In this document: positions 31,880 through 45,700 of the stretch, piece by piece
Layout: the number at the start of each line of letters is the position of its first letter
Position numbering within the stretch: position 1 is the stretch's first letter
NCBI GenBank assembly: GCA_038030265.1
Contig: CM075940.1
Span: forward strand, 15,823,604 to 15,887,603
Direction of reading: 5' to 3'
DNA from: Corythucha ciliata
Taxonomy: Eukaryota; Arthropoda; Insecta; Hemiptera; Tingidae
Length of the DNA stretch: 64,000 nucleotides
Notes under the pieces: generated by a model
What the model was told of the DNA's origin: nothing
What the model saw: the letters and a program-made list of their open reading frames with translations, nothing else
Database searches by the model: none
Made by a program: the position numbers and the translations under genes

Positions 31880-34800
31880 GCAATTGATGAAGAAACGCCG
31901 CCAGAAGATGCGTTACTTTCGTCAATTGTAAGCTCCAAAATGACGTAATGTCAAGAGGTCGGTAATTGTATCGTCTCTGGCGCTCCTAAGCAGGGCTCAC
32001 TTCGAACCCTTTTCGCCATCTTTACCCGCGAAGCAGCATTACCCAAAAGGGGTGGTCGGTAAAGTCTGAAAACCTTCCACCCTTTTTTTTTTCTCACCAT
32101 TAGCCCACCTTTCTGCATTATCGACTACCCTTGTAGTATTGCCCACCAAGCGGTCGCCTGACGCTTGACCCTTGTACACGTAATTTTAGTTTCACCCTCC
32201 AGCAAAGGATGGAGCTCGAGTTAGAAGGAATGAGTCTGGGTTTTTTTTTTTTTTTTTGTAATGGAATTATGGTATGCCGGCTGTTTTCATTATGCGGATT
32301 TTCGCGGCCATCGCGAAAGAGAATATAAAAACTATTGCTGCGGTGTTAAAGGAGGACAATTAAGCTTTAATTAGTGTGTTAATATACTGGTCAATATTCG
32401 TTACGTCTAAAAATTTTCCAACTTGGTGAGTTTTATGTATTTTATTAAATCCAGTCTGTTTTAGTGAATACAGTCAGTGGGTTATCCATCACATTCTTGT
32501 CAACTATCGCGTGATTCATCCCTTGAACTGTAATCAATGTTTATTGAAGAAGAACACTGCACAAATACGGACTATATGTTGTTGGAATGAGTTAAAGCCT
32601 CCAAAAATCTCTTGGGTATAGAGGATGTATTGATAAATTAAGGCTTTTTTAATACTTTTAAAGATTGAAGTAATTTATTGTTCATCCGCGAGACGATAAG
32701 AATCTGTCGTTGGATTTTTACTTAAAGTCGAACTGTGCACATAGTTTCAGGAAATGATATGAATCTTGCAAGACATTATTTTTCTTATGTGCTATTAACA
32801 GCCTTCCCGCTCTTCCTTTACCATCTTTCAACTCAAAAACTCTCATCTGTTAAATGTGGATATCAAAGAGCCGCATCGTGCGGTAGTAGTGGTTCTCCCC
32901 CCCCCCAACCTTTCACCACGCAATGGCTTGCAAGAGGGCTTAAAGAAAAGGGGGGTGAGCTGGAAAACGGGTGAGGGGGGGAGTTTGCGGACAAAGGGTG
33001 GGTTTTTCAGCTCAAGGGACTATACTAGTAGTCCCTTCATTTCCACTGCTTCGTACCTCCTAGAGGACCGCAGAGCAAGCATTTTCAAAGGGGGTCCTTT
33101 TAAAGGCGTCTTTTCTTAAAGTCACCTCCCCCAAAAACTGACGTCACAAACATGGCGAATCCCACCCTCCAAAGACGCTATTGATTTCTTCTTAAAAGCG
33201 TTCCACCTTCCAAGGATCCTGTAAACAACTTGATGTGGAGCCGGGGATAAGGGGCTTGAACCTGGGAAAGAAAAAAAGGGCAAGACACTGCGTAATTTTC
33301 TTGGCGACATTTGCATTTTTAATTATTATTAAATTGTAGTTGTCACAGATTTTTTTTTTTTTTTAATTCAGATTGGGTTTTTGTAGTCAAAGAAATGCGT
33401 TTTTATGTTAGTGACTTGTAATCTTCAAACCAGAACCAAAGGAAAAGAAAAGCGACCCCACCCGCAAGACACGGATTGTCTTGCGGGCGATTGCATATCC
33501 TTCTCCCGCTCTCCAGGCACGTTCCTCACTTTTTGGGGCTTTATTATTATAAAGTATATAACAAATTGCCTCGCGCGAGAAAAATTGTGCTTGCAATTGT
33601 CATGAAACTTGAATATTTTCTTTTTTTGGCGTTGATAGGATAGGAAGAGGGGAAGGGATTTTAAAGAAATTATTTGGTACTAAGAAATATTCAAAATTCT
33701 ATTCGAAGAAGAAGCACTTTGTTTCCGAAATGAATACTGTCAGCAAAAGAACTTTAAACCTGGGGGCTCAGGTCATCTAAAATGGAAAAAAATGTTTTTT
33801 TGAAGCGTTCAGTCAAAGCAACGGTATGGCGCCGTCGTGTTTTCAACTTCTGTGTCTCTAAAATAATTTTTCAGCAGGATCAGCGAAAACTTCGAAGTTT
33901 CACTGCCCCCTCCCCGACCAAGTCAGACCTCATTCAATTCATGTCGTGTTGCTAGTGGCCGAGGGGACACGGTGTCTTGTTTTTTAGCCTCCTCCATGCG
34001 TTGCTCGTTCCAAACCTGCTTTTGAGAATGAAATTGAACTAAGTCGAGGTTCTTTGATATAAGTTATTAATGTTTGCTGGTATTCCAGCATATATTTCCC
34101 TACCCACCAATAATACCGTACTAGACGTGAGGGCTCTCTCCATAGTCTACACAAGTAAAATGCCAGTGCTCGATTATTCTCCTATTAAGCAAACTTCATT
34201 TACAGAATGAGACAGAAGGAAGATGAAAAGAGCTCAGTTCTGAGTTTGTGTCTCGTTAATTAATTAATTTTCCATCAACGTCTGATTTTGTCTAGTTTTT
34301 TTTTTCTACTTGTACTATTCGTCACGTGGGACGTTTGACACTTTGAAATCTTAAAAATTGGACTCATTGCGTTACTCGCATGCTCTCAATGCTTTGAAGC
34401 TGAGTTTTCAATCGAGTTTTAATTATAATAATTGCAACTTACTCAAGTTTATATTCGAGGAAGCTCTTACTTTGAATTTTATCAGCCTGTTGTGGATCGT
34501 TGAGGTTGTTCTGGTACGAACCTTTCTAGAAGTTACCGGTAACCAATAATTACCAGACCCCTGGCACCATGCATTGAGTCGAACTGTGTTTTTGGACCCC
34601 TCACCCACGTCCACTTGAAACTATCCGTTTGGAATAATTGGCGAACGCCCAGTGTTTTTCCCCGCTTGAGATAAAGTAGCGAGTAGTGTTCTAATCCCTG
34701 TGACTATGAATAAATCGGGTTTGCCTAAATTCAGCTCTTTTATCACATGCAACAACGGCCTTCAATTTCCCTTTGAATTTGTAAAAAATTCTTTGGAAAT

Positions 34801-36140
34801 TTAATGATTTTGTTTAAATCATTTTCCAGCCGTGTATGAAAAGGAATTGCTAGGGGTTGAAAACAAATGGCTGTAATTTCTAATAATCGTTTAATTTAAA
34901 TAGGTTATCCCCCTATGATTCGAAATTTTACGTGGTGATGGCCTTTGATTGCCATTTAAATTCCTTTAGAAAGTCGTGGGAGAGGGGGTCGATGTTTTTA
35001 ACGGTGCTCTCTCTGTGATATATGATCGAAGTTTTTTTTTTTTATTCTAACGAGAGTCTTGTATTAGCGGGACAGAAACAACATGTTTCGTTCGGTCATT
35101 ATTTACGGTGTTCTCTTTGGCAGAACCTCGGGAACTGTCACGCCTGAAATATTCTTCGTAAACTTCGAGGAACTGATGGGATTTGAAGAGGGCACGAACG
35201 CACTCACAAAAAAAAGTAGCGCAAATTAAAAATAGTTTCCGAGTTCAATTAACTTGAGTATTCTCGCTTGAACAGAACTGAACTCTTCGGAGGAATACTA
35301 ATTTAATTGAAGAGTAGGAGGCTATTATTTGCTTTTACCCGTAAAAGTTAGTGTGTGTGCTTAGGACAATGCTCTTAGTCCCGCTCTTCGCCCTCACATC
35401 ACAACCGGCACCTTTACCCTACCAACCGTTCCACCGAATCCAGTTGGGTATACTTTCTTTACTTGGCAAGAAACTGTGATGGATTGGCATTGGTGAGGGT
35501 GGTCAGGAGGGACGGTCTCACGGTTTTCTTATCATGTGTGTATCACGTCTCTCGTTTATCTCCAACGTGTCACGAATCGTTTGTTCAATGACGTTTTTCT
35601 GAAGCTCATTATACCTCGATTCAATACTCAATTGACCTCAATTTTGTAATTCATGCACATTCACACTAAAACGTGTTTGTCTTTGTTTCTCTTTGATCTC
35701 GCTCAGATCTTCTCTCATTTCGGTGCTGGTAATTTGTGAGATTTGTACATTGTGACGCCAAAATTTTCTTAGTATTCAAAAATGACCAGCGTAATTATAC
35801 TTGACGTTTCAAATTCATTCCCAGAAACTACTTGCTATAGCAAACATTCCTGGGAAGCTTTTACCCCCGCCTTCCATAATTTCCCTTTTTTAGCGAAATA
35901 ATTCCCCGAACAGGAACAGGGAATTCAATAACGTTTTAAAATAGCTTTCCTTTGTATTTATTTACAAATATTTGTACAACTGAGTGATTTGTCTCTTTTC
36001 CAACAAGATGGCCTGTGTTCATTAGCGTGGAATCCTGAAACATTACCAAAAAAATGAGTTCAATTAAAAAAATTATGTTAAGCAACACAAATTGTGGTAT
36101 AAACAATGATCATGCCCTTCAAGAAATTAAGTAGTCTATA
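31878..36140. other. No gene recognised
   Basis: AT-rich. Notable hairpins: AAGGGACTA...TAGTCCCTT at about 33013-33036, and CCCGCAAGAC-7-GTCTTGCGGG at 33461-33487 (10-bp perfect stem). T-tracts near 32240, 33350 and 35030. No domain in any open frame. Confidence 0.5.
33461..33487. repeat. Perfect 10-bp-stem hairpin
   Basis: CCCGCAAGAC at 33461-33470 and GTCTTGCGGG at 33478-33487 with a 7-nt loop. Isolated; no neighbouring gene to regulate. Confidence 0.6.
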
Positions 36141-39100
36141 CAATTGAAGCACTCAAAGGCCCTGGGTCTCTCTTGTGAACTATCAGGCGTGCCCTTCGAG
36201 TTACGACGCATTAATGAAAAGTTCGACTCTCTGGGAGAGCTGAAGACAAGTGCCAAGCCTTTCGAGCTGTTAGGTCGCAGGCGAATGTGTCATCATGAAC
36301 TTCGCCAAGTTCATTGTTCAGAGTTTTACGGATAGGTATTACGTTAAACCCTGAGCCCATCCACAATGGTCCATGAAGTTACTAATTTGGAACCCTCACC
36401 ACTAAAATCTTGTCCCATCGCCTTCCCATGCGAAAGATCCTCGAAAATTATGAACTTATGTTTCCCAAGATGAGAGGGAATGTAAGCCGAACGGATGACA
36501 AACCGAGAGAGACAGCAGTTTCTAGGCCTGTGGTCTTGTTAGCCCTGAGACGGTCTGCTTCAATGGGAATGTGAAATAGGGGAGGGGGCATTAACCTATA
36601 TTTAAATACGGTCGAAGGCCCACATGTGAGAAAAGAGGGTTCTTTTCCTCTCCCCACGATTTGACCCTTTCTTCTCCCTCATCTTCTTTTTATCCGTTAC
36701 CCTAACCAACAGGAAATTCGTCGGGTCTCAGAGTCAGTAATGAATGGAGAAAAGAGGGCAAAGAGATACTGCGCGCGCATAAAAGCCCTTTTTCTCGCAC
36801 ACTCTCCCCGTGTACTCATATTCACCCACCCTTCTCCCACTACATCTTTTTACCCTTGCTGTAGGCATACATGTGAGTGCCCTCACCCAACCCCGGTCCT
36901 TTTTCCATCCAGCGTAGACGCCACATGTGATCATGAAAGGGAAGTGGGGGTGTGTTTGGAGTAGAATGTGAGCCTCCCTCCCTCTATAAGGCTACGCAAC
37001 GCCTTTTCATCCCTTGTTTCTGCTTACTCCCCTGCCCCTAAACCCCTTCGCTCAACAGGAACTCTTTTTTTTTTTCAAGCTTTTACCCCTCACCATTGCT
37101 GGATTCTTCTACACGCATATTGACATTCAAAACACACCCGTATGTGTCCCCCTTCTACCTTCGTATTCCCTCTCACTACCGTACTAAATCACCCATCGTT
37201 CCTTGACCTACGCTAACTTTTTTCTCGCTCGTCCTTTTTTATTTATTAATCCTTCCACTTTCCTTTTCTTCCTTTCACCTCAGCTGTGCATTCCGACCTC
37301 GATTGTCTCTATTAAATTTTTTTGTGTTATGCTGAAGATGAATCTTTCAAAACCGGAACACAAAGCCAACAGTCTCCTCTACTCTACTTCCAACACTACT
37401 TCTAGCAAACTCTCACGATAAAAAAACCCTTTTCGAATCGTCTCAAAGTTAGTTGTGGTTTGTCGAGCGTGTAGGGTCAGCAACAGTTAAAGTATCTCTC
37501 GGTATGATGCCTAATTCGCCGTGCTCTCCTAATTAATTCCAGAAAATTAATTCATTTTCGCAGCTAAAATAACATTGCACGAAAAGACGGGTTAAATGGA
37601 GAAGAGAGGGAGTTTGGAACGAAGATGAAGGGAAAAGGATAAGGGTTGGCAGGGGAGGGGGGCTTGGGAGGTCTAATTCAAGTTGTTGGTAATACCATTA
37701 AGAAGTTAAAGGGGGCGGGTGGGGGGCAGTGAGCGCAGGTCCGGTTCCCATGGAGACCCCTCCACCCACAGTACAAGAAAATCACAAAATTTCTTACAAG
37801 TAAGACGCTCGTATTGATTCACAGCGGTCTTTAGGGCGCAAGACCTCGGTCAGACAATATTCCTAGTTGAAAGTGGCCCGTCATTCTAGCTTGTCGTAAA
37901 TTTTGGCGATGGGCTGGAGAGGGGGAGGGGTTAGTGTAATGCCTGTGAACCTAGTGGTTTGAAGAAACAAGGGAAATGTAGCAGGGTGACCGCACGAAGA
38001 GATTTCTTTGTAGGAAATCCTAACCCTCTACCCTCTCATCACTGTATACACGCCAACATAAGGGCAAAGAATTTACTAAAAATAGGGAGGGTCCCGGAAG
38101 GATGGGCTTACTCTTAAATTGTGCCTATTCCATTCGTTAGGTGGAAGATGAGATTCTAATTGAGTGTTGGTGGTGTAATCACTGTTATACAGGAAAGTGT
38201 AAAGGAACCCACAATTAAGGCTGTGTGTGTATACCTCGGGAAGTTGCACAATTAACTGATTCATTACATCTTGTATTTTATTAAACATTGAACATTATTA
38301 TTAAACATTTTACTAACATTAAACAAGCTTCGTAGCCCTTCCTCTCTCAGCAGAGCCTTAACCACGAAAAGAGGCTAAGCAACTTTGTCAAGAGCCAAAT
38401 CTGGACTGTTAGCTCAGAATGACGCTAAGGGTAAGATCACCCTGATAAAGAGCCACAACTAATTTGAAGTCGCACGACAAATTCTGTTCTTATACATCTT
38501 TGATCGGTGATATCACTCAGAAACAACCCCCCCATCTAATACCTGCCTTTTGAGGCCGCCGCACATGTAAAGATGGTAAAGCGTAGTTCATTTATCATTA
38601 TGAGTGCCGGAGTTGACCGAGCTCGACGGTTGTAGTACTTAAAATCTTTAACATTCTTTTGTCCAAATTGTTGTAAACCCGGTTTATCCGTAACCCCAAT
38701 TAATAGGAGATGGAGGATCAGGGAGAAAAAAAGAAGAGGTACGGGGTCATGAGACGAAAGAAGGGACCGGTCCGCTAGTAAAGATGCTGAGGTCAGGGTC
38801 ATCAAGGGTTATGTGAAATCTCCCAGCATCCCAGGACCCAGCCACTTTCCTCCTGTCTTCCAATTCTTTTATCGGTGCCCCCCCCCCTCTTTTTAAGTGC
38901 CCTTCAAAAATGTTTTCGTTAAAATATCAACTGTGCAATTCAATGCTTCCGAGTGTATCGAAGCTAAAAAAGTGATGTGAGTTGAAACAAGGGAGGGGGT
39001 GGAGGCGTTAGGGTGTTTCCTGGCAATCAAGTAGTATGGCGTAATGGCATCCATTGAGGAGAAGACACGGACTGCCTAAGTAGAATAGTCTGTAATTACT

Positions 39101-42100
39101 GCGAGGGAATGAGGTGGGCCCGGCACCCATCAAATGCCGAGTGATTACATTAGCAATTCATTATAGAAACAACCTTCCAATATCCTTACTTCTCTCACTT
39201 TCCCCTACCTAACCCTTCTCTTACCCATCATCTGAATATTATTCTCTAATTACTCTCGATTGGCAGTAATTAAAACTGAAAGTTTGAAGCCTTGAAATAA
39301 GGTCTCTCCAGGTGGTGGCTTAGTTTCTCCTTTTTTTCAACCCAAGGGAATTGATAATTCTAGGAATGAGATTCAATGATTGCAAAATCAAATCAACCTT
39401 CCCCTCTCGCGCGCTCAAAGGTTGTTGTGGGTGGGGGGGTGGAAGCTATTCTTGGCAAGACACTGTTTTGGTTGGACGAATTCGTGCTTATAGGGCCCGA
39501 TCCTGAATGTACTTATCCACTGCCTTTCCAATTTTAGCTTATACGTGCCTGTTGTGCCGGTTTTTATGGCTTGGTCTCCCCCCTGCCCACCTGTTGTTCA
39601 ATATTGAGTCGATGAGCTTACGTTTAAATATAATGTTACTCACTTGCAAACTTTGACTAACTTATTTCCATCTCAAGGCGATGAAGATTTTATTTAAATC
39701 CCTCAGGGCCTCTCCCCCGCCATATAACAACCCCCCCGTATTTATGCTATAGCTATCTCAGATGTTGTGTTCAAAAGGGTTGAATCGTGAGTGCAGCAGC
39801 CATTTTGCATTATTATACCCTCCCCCCCACCACACCTCATCATCAACTCTACTAACCAACCTAACACCTACACTGCCTTGCTTTTGGTATTTTCTTTACT
39901 CTGCCCCATAAGACGTCAATATTAAAGGGATTCAGTGCACTGTGCCTTCGTAATCAGAATTAAAGGTAATCCCGTTATAGCCGAAGAGCTTTGGGGTGGT
40001 TACAGCTTCGTATCCACGCTTATCGTGTTCTCTACGTTTTGTTAGAAATTAATCATTTGAATTTGACTGTTAACGTTGGTTGGCAGAGCGTTGCGGGGAA
40101 AAAGGTCTGTTGCTTTAAAGTAAAGAAAGTGATTTTTTATATTTACCTAGAATTGAATAAAATTAGAACGTGTTTTAATCAAACTATTACTTTTACTGTT
40201 GTAGAGTTGTCAGAACCGTGTACAAACATTTCATGTTCCATCATGTAACATGGAACGTGGAATGAAAGGGTCGGCTCAGTCAATACGCTTAGAGGCGAAA
40301 CTGTTTGGTTCGGGGAAAGTAAAATATTTCTGTTAATGTCCCGTGTTTGAAAAATATTACGTACTTCAAATTCAAGCGTAGCAATTCCACCCCCCGCACT
40401 CACCCCTCATCTGATCAACTGTGCCACCAGTCATCGTTTGGACTCGAAAACTGTTTTCTTTCTCTCTCTCGCTCTCGTCTCGTTCAAATATTTGAGCAAC
40501 CTCGCTATTTGTCCATAAGAGTTATTGATACAAATAAGTACTTTAGGAGATGCAAAGTCTCCGTGTTTGTTTTCAATGATCCTTTATTTAACTGTTTTTT
40601 TTTAGGGACTTTGATGCTTTGGTGAGGTGGGTGGGGGATGTGGTCCACTGTGCATAAAAGGGGAAGGTCAAGCGTAGAAACAGGTGAGCTAACGAATGGT
40701 ACCCACTTCCATTTTACCTGGATTTACTCCCACACCCCCGAATTGTAGCTATTGTTGCAATTGCTCGACTCTAATTGTGTTACACAACTTTTTTATTAAA
40801 AAAAAAAAATAAATAAAAAAATAAAAAACCTCCAGTGACAGCTGGTTCACCCCTTCCCCCCTCCACTACTTTTTGACAGTGAGTTGAACAGAATGGAAGG
40901 TGTTGCGTAACCGTGAAATGAGCGTTGGAAAATTATTAAACAAATTCCCAGAATTACCGTATTTTATATCGATAACGAACTAAAAAAGATGAGAACTTCG
41001 AAATAAGAGCTGTTTGATCTTTGTCCGACCGTTCATTTCGAATTCTTACTTCTTCGGGTGAATTGTATCCTGGTCTTGCCCAATGTTGCGTGAATCACAT
41101 TTATTTCACTTTGTCGGTTCTTTTATACCATAATTCGCCCCCAAATTAGGGTCTGTGGAGGGGATGAGGAATGTTATGGAAGCACAGATTGAGGGAGAGG
41201 CTCGTATTCCATGGCATATAGACGTCAGATGTATTTCTTTAAAATACATATATATCTTCTCCACTCCATTATTATTCAAATAATTTTCCAGATCTTGATA
41301 AATTGACAATTCGATGGATGGAAGGAGCCTTGGCACAGTGAAGGAAAGAAAGAGATGGGGGGAGGGAGACAATGGCTGAAAGGGAATGAATGATTAATCA
41401 AATGGCTCTGTGTTCCGGGCTGATTGCTCAGGATAATTTTCTTGGGACACATAGGAGTTGATTAAAGTTACCTTGAGGCTCTCTTACCCCAATTCGATGC
41501 TTTTCGAGCTTTTCATTCACTCCCTCCTCTTTCTACCACCGCTCAATGTTTTAAACTTATTGAGCGACCAATCACTGTTCCTTTTTGATCTTATGGGCCT
41601 TCAGGGGATATACGCAGACTTCCAATACAGACCTGTTCGTCTTTGTTTTGCTGTTTGGATTGATTCCGCCTTGTAAAACGTAATCACCTGCCGAGTTCAG
41701 CCACTTCTTTTATTTGCTATCAATTTATCTTTTGTTCCAAACTATGGTGTTTTTCTGGTTGTTCTTAGAACTCCTAATTTACGTCTTTTCGGAATCGCCT
41801 CAGTGTCTTTCCAAGTAAACAACAACAAAAACCCACATTTACGTGTTCTTAATTGAACCCCCTTCCTCCCGTTGTCGTTGTACGACCCATGAAAAACTTT
41901 TCATCAGTTTCTCTCCCCCCTGACTTGAAAAAGCCCCTCTTCTACTTCCCCCATATAATTCTCCATGTACCCTATTCTTCATTCCGAATGCTCTCATTTA
42001 CAACTTGTAGTCCATCCTGTCTAATATGGAAGCGATGTTATGAAAAGCTTTGCCATGACGGGGAAGGCCTATCGCCTTCACTTTCTCAGAGCCCTGGGAC

Positions 42101-44057
42101 TTAAAACCCAGGCCGTAGACATTATTACTTTTTCCCTGCCATAAAAGAGTCAGCGTGGAGTGAGTGCGTGGCGGAGGGTCTTCCTTTTAAATTTGTAACT
42201 AATTGCGTCGTTTCAATGCGATGAAACAATAAAGCTAGCTAGAAAGGATGTTAAAGAACTCATTCTCTTGTGGTCAACCCCTCCTTTTTGCTTAGATGCC
42301 TTTATTAAAAATGCAAAGGAGCAAGGGAGTTTTTAACACCCCAAAAAAAATGTGCCTCGTGAGACACCGTATAGCTAAGCGAACGAGGAGGAGTATCTGT
42401 GTTAACTCAATAATTTACCGCACATCCTTTATATTGATAAATGGTCCGTGCTTTATAATTGAATTTCCTGTAGAAATTGAAAATTAATTGAATGTAAAGA
42501 TGAGAGGGTTGTAAGTTTTTTAAATTTTATCTTATGACGATTAAACCCAGACGAAGAATATTTTCCCGCATAATTTCATGTTCACATGTACTCCTCTCCC
42601 CCACCGACGGTGAAAGTTAATTGCGCATAAGAGGAGCCACAAGGATTCTTCCTTGACATTAAAACGTTATCATGGCGCATGCAAATTCTCCCCGGTCACC
42701 AAGTCATCCACTCAGGGATTTCCTATTTAACTTGAAGGAAAAAGCAGTCTTTTCCCTTATCGTTCGAGGGCAAACGCCTAAGCCACTAAATCAATCATAA
42801 CGCCCCCTTAATTAATCCTGTTGAAAATTTTACGGCTTAATGTCTTGAAAAGCTGTGAGAGGAAAGGTAAATTAATTTGCTCTTGAGACTTGATACTGTT
42901 GGATGGCTAGAGGTGGGGTTTGAGGGTAGTTGTTTGGGGGGTGGGGAAGGGGAAAACGAGTTAAAAGGTTGTAGTAAAATAACTGGGCATTTGGTCAAAC
43001 ACTGCTTCTCATTAGCAGCATGAAATTGCAGGAGAAATGTATGACAATGGCAAGTGAATTGGAAACGCTGTACAGGTCGGCAGATGAGGAAAATGCCGAG
43101 TGAGAGAGAAAGACTAAACTGTTATCGGAAAAGCTTCAGACAATGACTGGAATCTAATATCACAGTGAAACGTATAACGTGCAGTATCTCTCGGCTCACC
43201 TGGCCAACAAATTGAAATGCACTTCATCCCCCTTTATAGTTTGAATGTAAAGGAAAGACTTTGTCTCATGGGAAATTGTAATGTTTTCAGTCAATGATCA
43301 AGAGAATGGAAGTAAAACTATTTCAAAGGCGTAAGAGTCACTCAGCTGGTCATGGTGTCCCCGTTGAATTTTTTAAAGTTTCGAGATCAATTCAACCACT
43401 GTATTGCATCGTTCGGTTCCACTTCTTGTCTACTTGATCAAAAAAAAAAATCAAAAGAGCGCTGCAGTCCGCAGTCTTCTGCCTTCAGACCACAGGGCTA
43501 CTCCCCGGACCTGGCACTCATTAGCCTGACAATTCAGCCGCCGCTGTTCTGACGAGGGATGGGGGGTCCTGGCTGCATATTTCCTCGTTATATTTCCACG
43601 TTATTTCGCTTCATAAATTATTTTTCTTTGACCGAGACAGATCTTGGACTGACAAGGAGAATGACAATCTGGTAGAATGATTCGGTATTTCTTATTTTCA
43701 TAATCATTTCACAATTGTTTAATAATAATTCTCATGCCAAATTTTGGTAGATAGCAAATAATGCATAAACTATTTTTTTTCAAACCAAAAAACAATGAAT
43801 GGAGATATTCTTGTTCTTGCACCGAGCACGTTGATGAGGAAGGGGCTTTTTTAAATGCCTCGGAGAAACAGTTTAAGAAGCAAACGCACGGGTGCCCTAA
43901 CCGGTAAGATGTGGAAATGTTCCCGGTTCACCGAAGCCTCTACCGCTCACACACAACAGAGGTCCACCTTATACCGTTTTCCTTTTGCCATTTCAAAAGA
44001 GCTCTTGGGCGGCTCAGATAGAACCAAAACCGGGTTGAAATGGAACGACTTTTATAC
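36141..44057. other. No gene recognised
   Basis: Nearly 8 kb without a recognisable exon. An open stretch at 36144-36335 (+) has protein-like composition but no known domain. C/G runs near 38880 and 39720; A-rich tract near 40800. A short inverted repeat CATGTTCCAT...ATGGAACGTG lies at about 40231-40255. Confidence 0.45.
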
Positions 44058-44345
44058 AGGGTTGCCACAGACCGGGAGAACCTGGAAAAGTCAGGGAATT
44101 TCTTCATTTTGACACCACAGTCAGGGAATAATGAGTGGACAGCTCATTAGCCTGGTGGCTTCATCCGACCACTTCTCTGGATCTGTTGTGTAATCGGCGA
44201 TAATGGTACCTACTAATAACAGAACTTGAATGATTGTTAAACCGCTTTCGTTCAACAAATCGTTGGCTTCATCCACGACGAAAAACAAAATACGAACTCA
44301 AAACTGGAGGTTTACCGCTCCGTCGATTTTGACGGAGCGTAGGGG
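44058..44345. repeat. Probable dispersed repeat with GTTGCCACAGACCGGG motif
   Basis: AGGGTTGCCACAGACCGGGA followed by GAACCTGGAAAAGTCAGGGA and a second CAGTCAGGGAATAATGAG. I associate this phrase with dispersed repeats in many invertebrate genomes, from memory and unverified. A 9-bp-stem hairpin CGCTCCGTC...GACGGAGCG follows at 44316-44339. Confidence 0.4.
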
Positions 44346-44599
44346 TAAATGGAACGAATAAAAAGTCGCTCTGCGGATCAATCGGCAAATGGAACTTTCA
44401 AACTCTTATCAGATCAAACATGGAGCAGCCCCAGCTCTACTCTTTGTGCTAGTGGAAAACGCTATTAATTTCGGGGTACCGCAGGACCGTAGTGTCTCAA
44501 CACGTTGAGGAAAAATTTGTCAATGGGTTCGCGCAATTTTTTTAAACCTCTGTTCTGAACCCCAACGCGTAGGGCCGACTCTAAGGGGATGAACGTTTT

Positions 44600-45330
44600 G
44601 GAGGTGGTGCTGTAGTGGCGGTGTCGTGCAAAATGGGCACCTAAAAGAAGGGCACAAGCGAAAATCGTGCAAGAAGGGAACACTATACCTGATGCCCTTC
44701 TTTTGACCGCATAAGAAAGAGCACAAATTCTTTCTATACACCTGAGCAACTTCATTTTCTGTTTGCGTTTTTACAGGCTCTCGACCTCTTCCCCTTCAGT
44801 TATAGGATTCAATTGCCCTTTAGAATGAAATTCAATCGTACCTTACGACAACGAACAGATTCAACGGTTAGAACGCAATTTGTCGTGAGTATTTTTATGC
44901 GATTTTCCTCTCCTCTATTTTTATCCATCGGAAAAGTCCGTGGCTCTCAACTGAAAACAGTTTAGAACATAAAATCGCGTGTAAATATTCGGGACAAATG
45001 TTTCTAACTGATGTTGAATCTGTTCGTTGTCATAAGGTACGACGGGCGGTTGAATCCTATAATTGAAGGGGAGGAGGAGGTCGATAGCCTTTAGAAAAAC
45101 AACCAGAGGAATTAAGAAGACCCTAATGAAGTTTCTCTGGTGTATGGAATTGGAAAGGATTTGTGCTCTTCTTATACAGTCAAGAGGAGTGCACCAGGTA
45201 AAGTGTACCCTCTTTCTATCATTTTCGTTTGTGCCCTTCTTGCAAAACACTATTTGGTTTGTGTTCTTCTTGCACGAAATCGTGGCGGCAGTGTATTTGC
45301 TCGTATTGCTCGTGACGTTTGGAAAAATGT
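44600..45330. mobile_element. Large palindromic foldback element, about 730 bp
   Basis: Left arm about 44600-44918, right arm about 44965-45330, central loop under 50 bp. The best block is 44838-44865 against 45013-45040 (27 of 28 complementary). Pairing also covers the CGACCTCTTCCCCTTC block, AGAAGGGCACAAGCG against CGTTTGTGCCCTTCT, and ATTTTTATGCGATTTT near the centre. Open frames of up to 151 codons inside it are by-products and encode nothing recognisable. Same family as 16636-17150. Confidence 0.75.
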
Positions 45331-45690
45331 TTTGTGGAGCCCAGCCATAATGAACATCCAGGGAACACTTATACAACTAAAAAGTGTTCCCGTTTATCTG
45401 AGGCTTCAGTACTCTTATAGAACAGTGTTGTGGGGAGGGGGATTCCCTCTTTTTTTTTTTCTTTTTTTTTCGCGTGAAACTTCTTGCTTGGTTTCAATAC
45501 TTGCTGCGTTTTTTGTCAGTTTCTGTTGAACGAATTGTCAGGCTTAGAGCAACGTTGTCGGTTGGAGTAATAAATGTTTCCATGGCTAGTAATACCGATA
45601 TAGTGCTGCACGTGATGGACTGGTGGAGTTGTGGAGAAGGCGAGCTATCGCGTAGTGGATGAGATGAGACGGCCTCCTCTCTAAAAAAAA
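45331..45690. other. Spacer between two mobile elements
   Basis: Mixed sequence with a T-rich tract near 45450. No gene recognised. Confidence 0.5.
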
Positions 45691-45700
45691 AGCCTAAGGA

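Noticed and set aside
33461..33487. Intrinsic-terminator-like hairpin
   Set aside because: A eukaryotic context with no adjacent gene and no T-run makes a terminator role unsupported; kept only as a repeat.
44921..45376. 151-codon open frame, minus strand
   Set aside because: It lies inside the palindromic foldback element, and similar frames appear in the opposite arm because of the symmetry.
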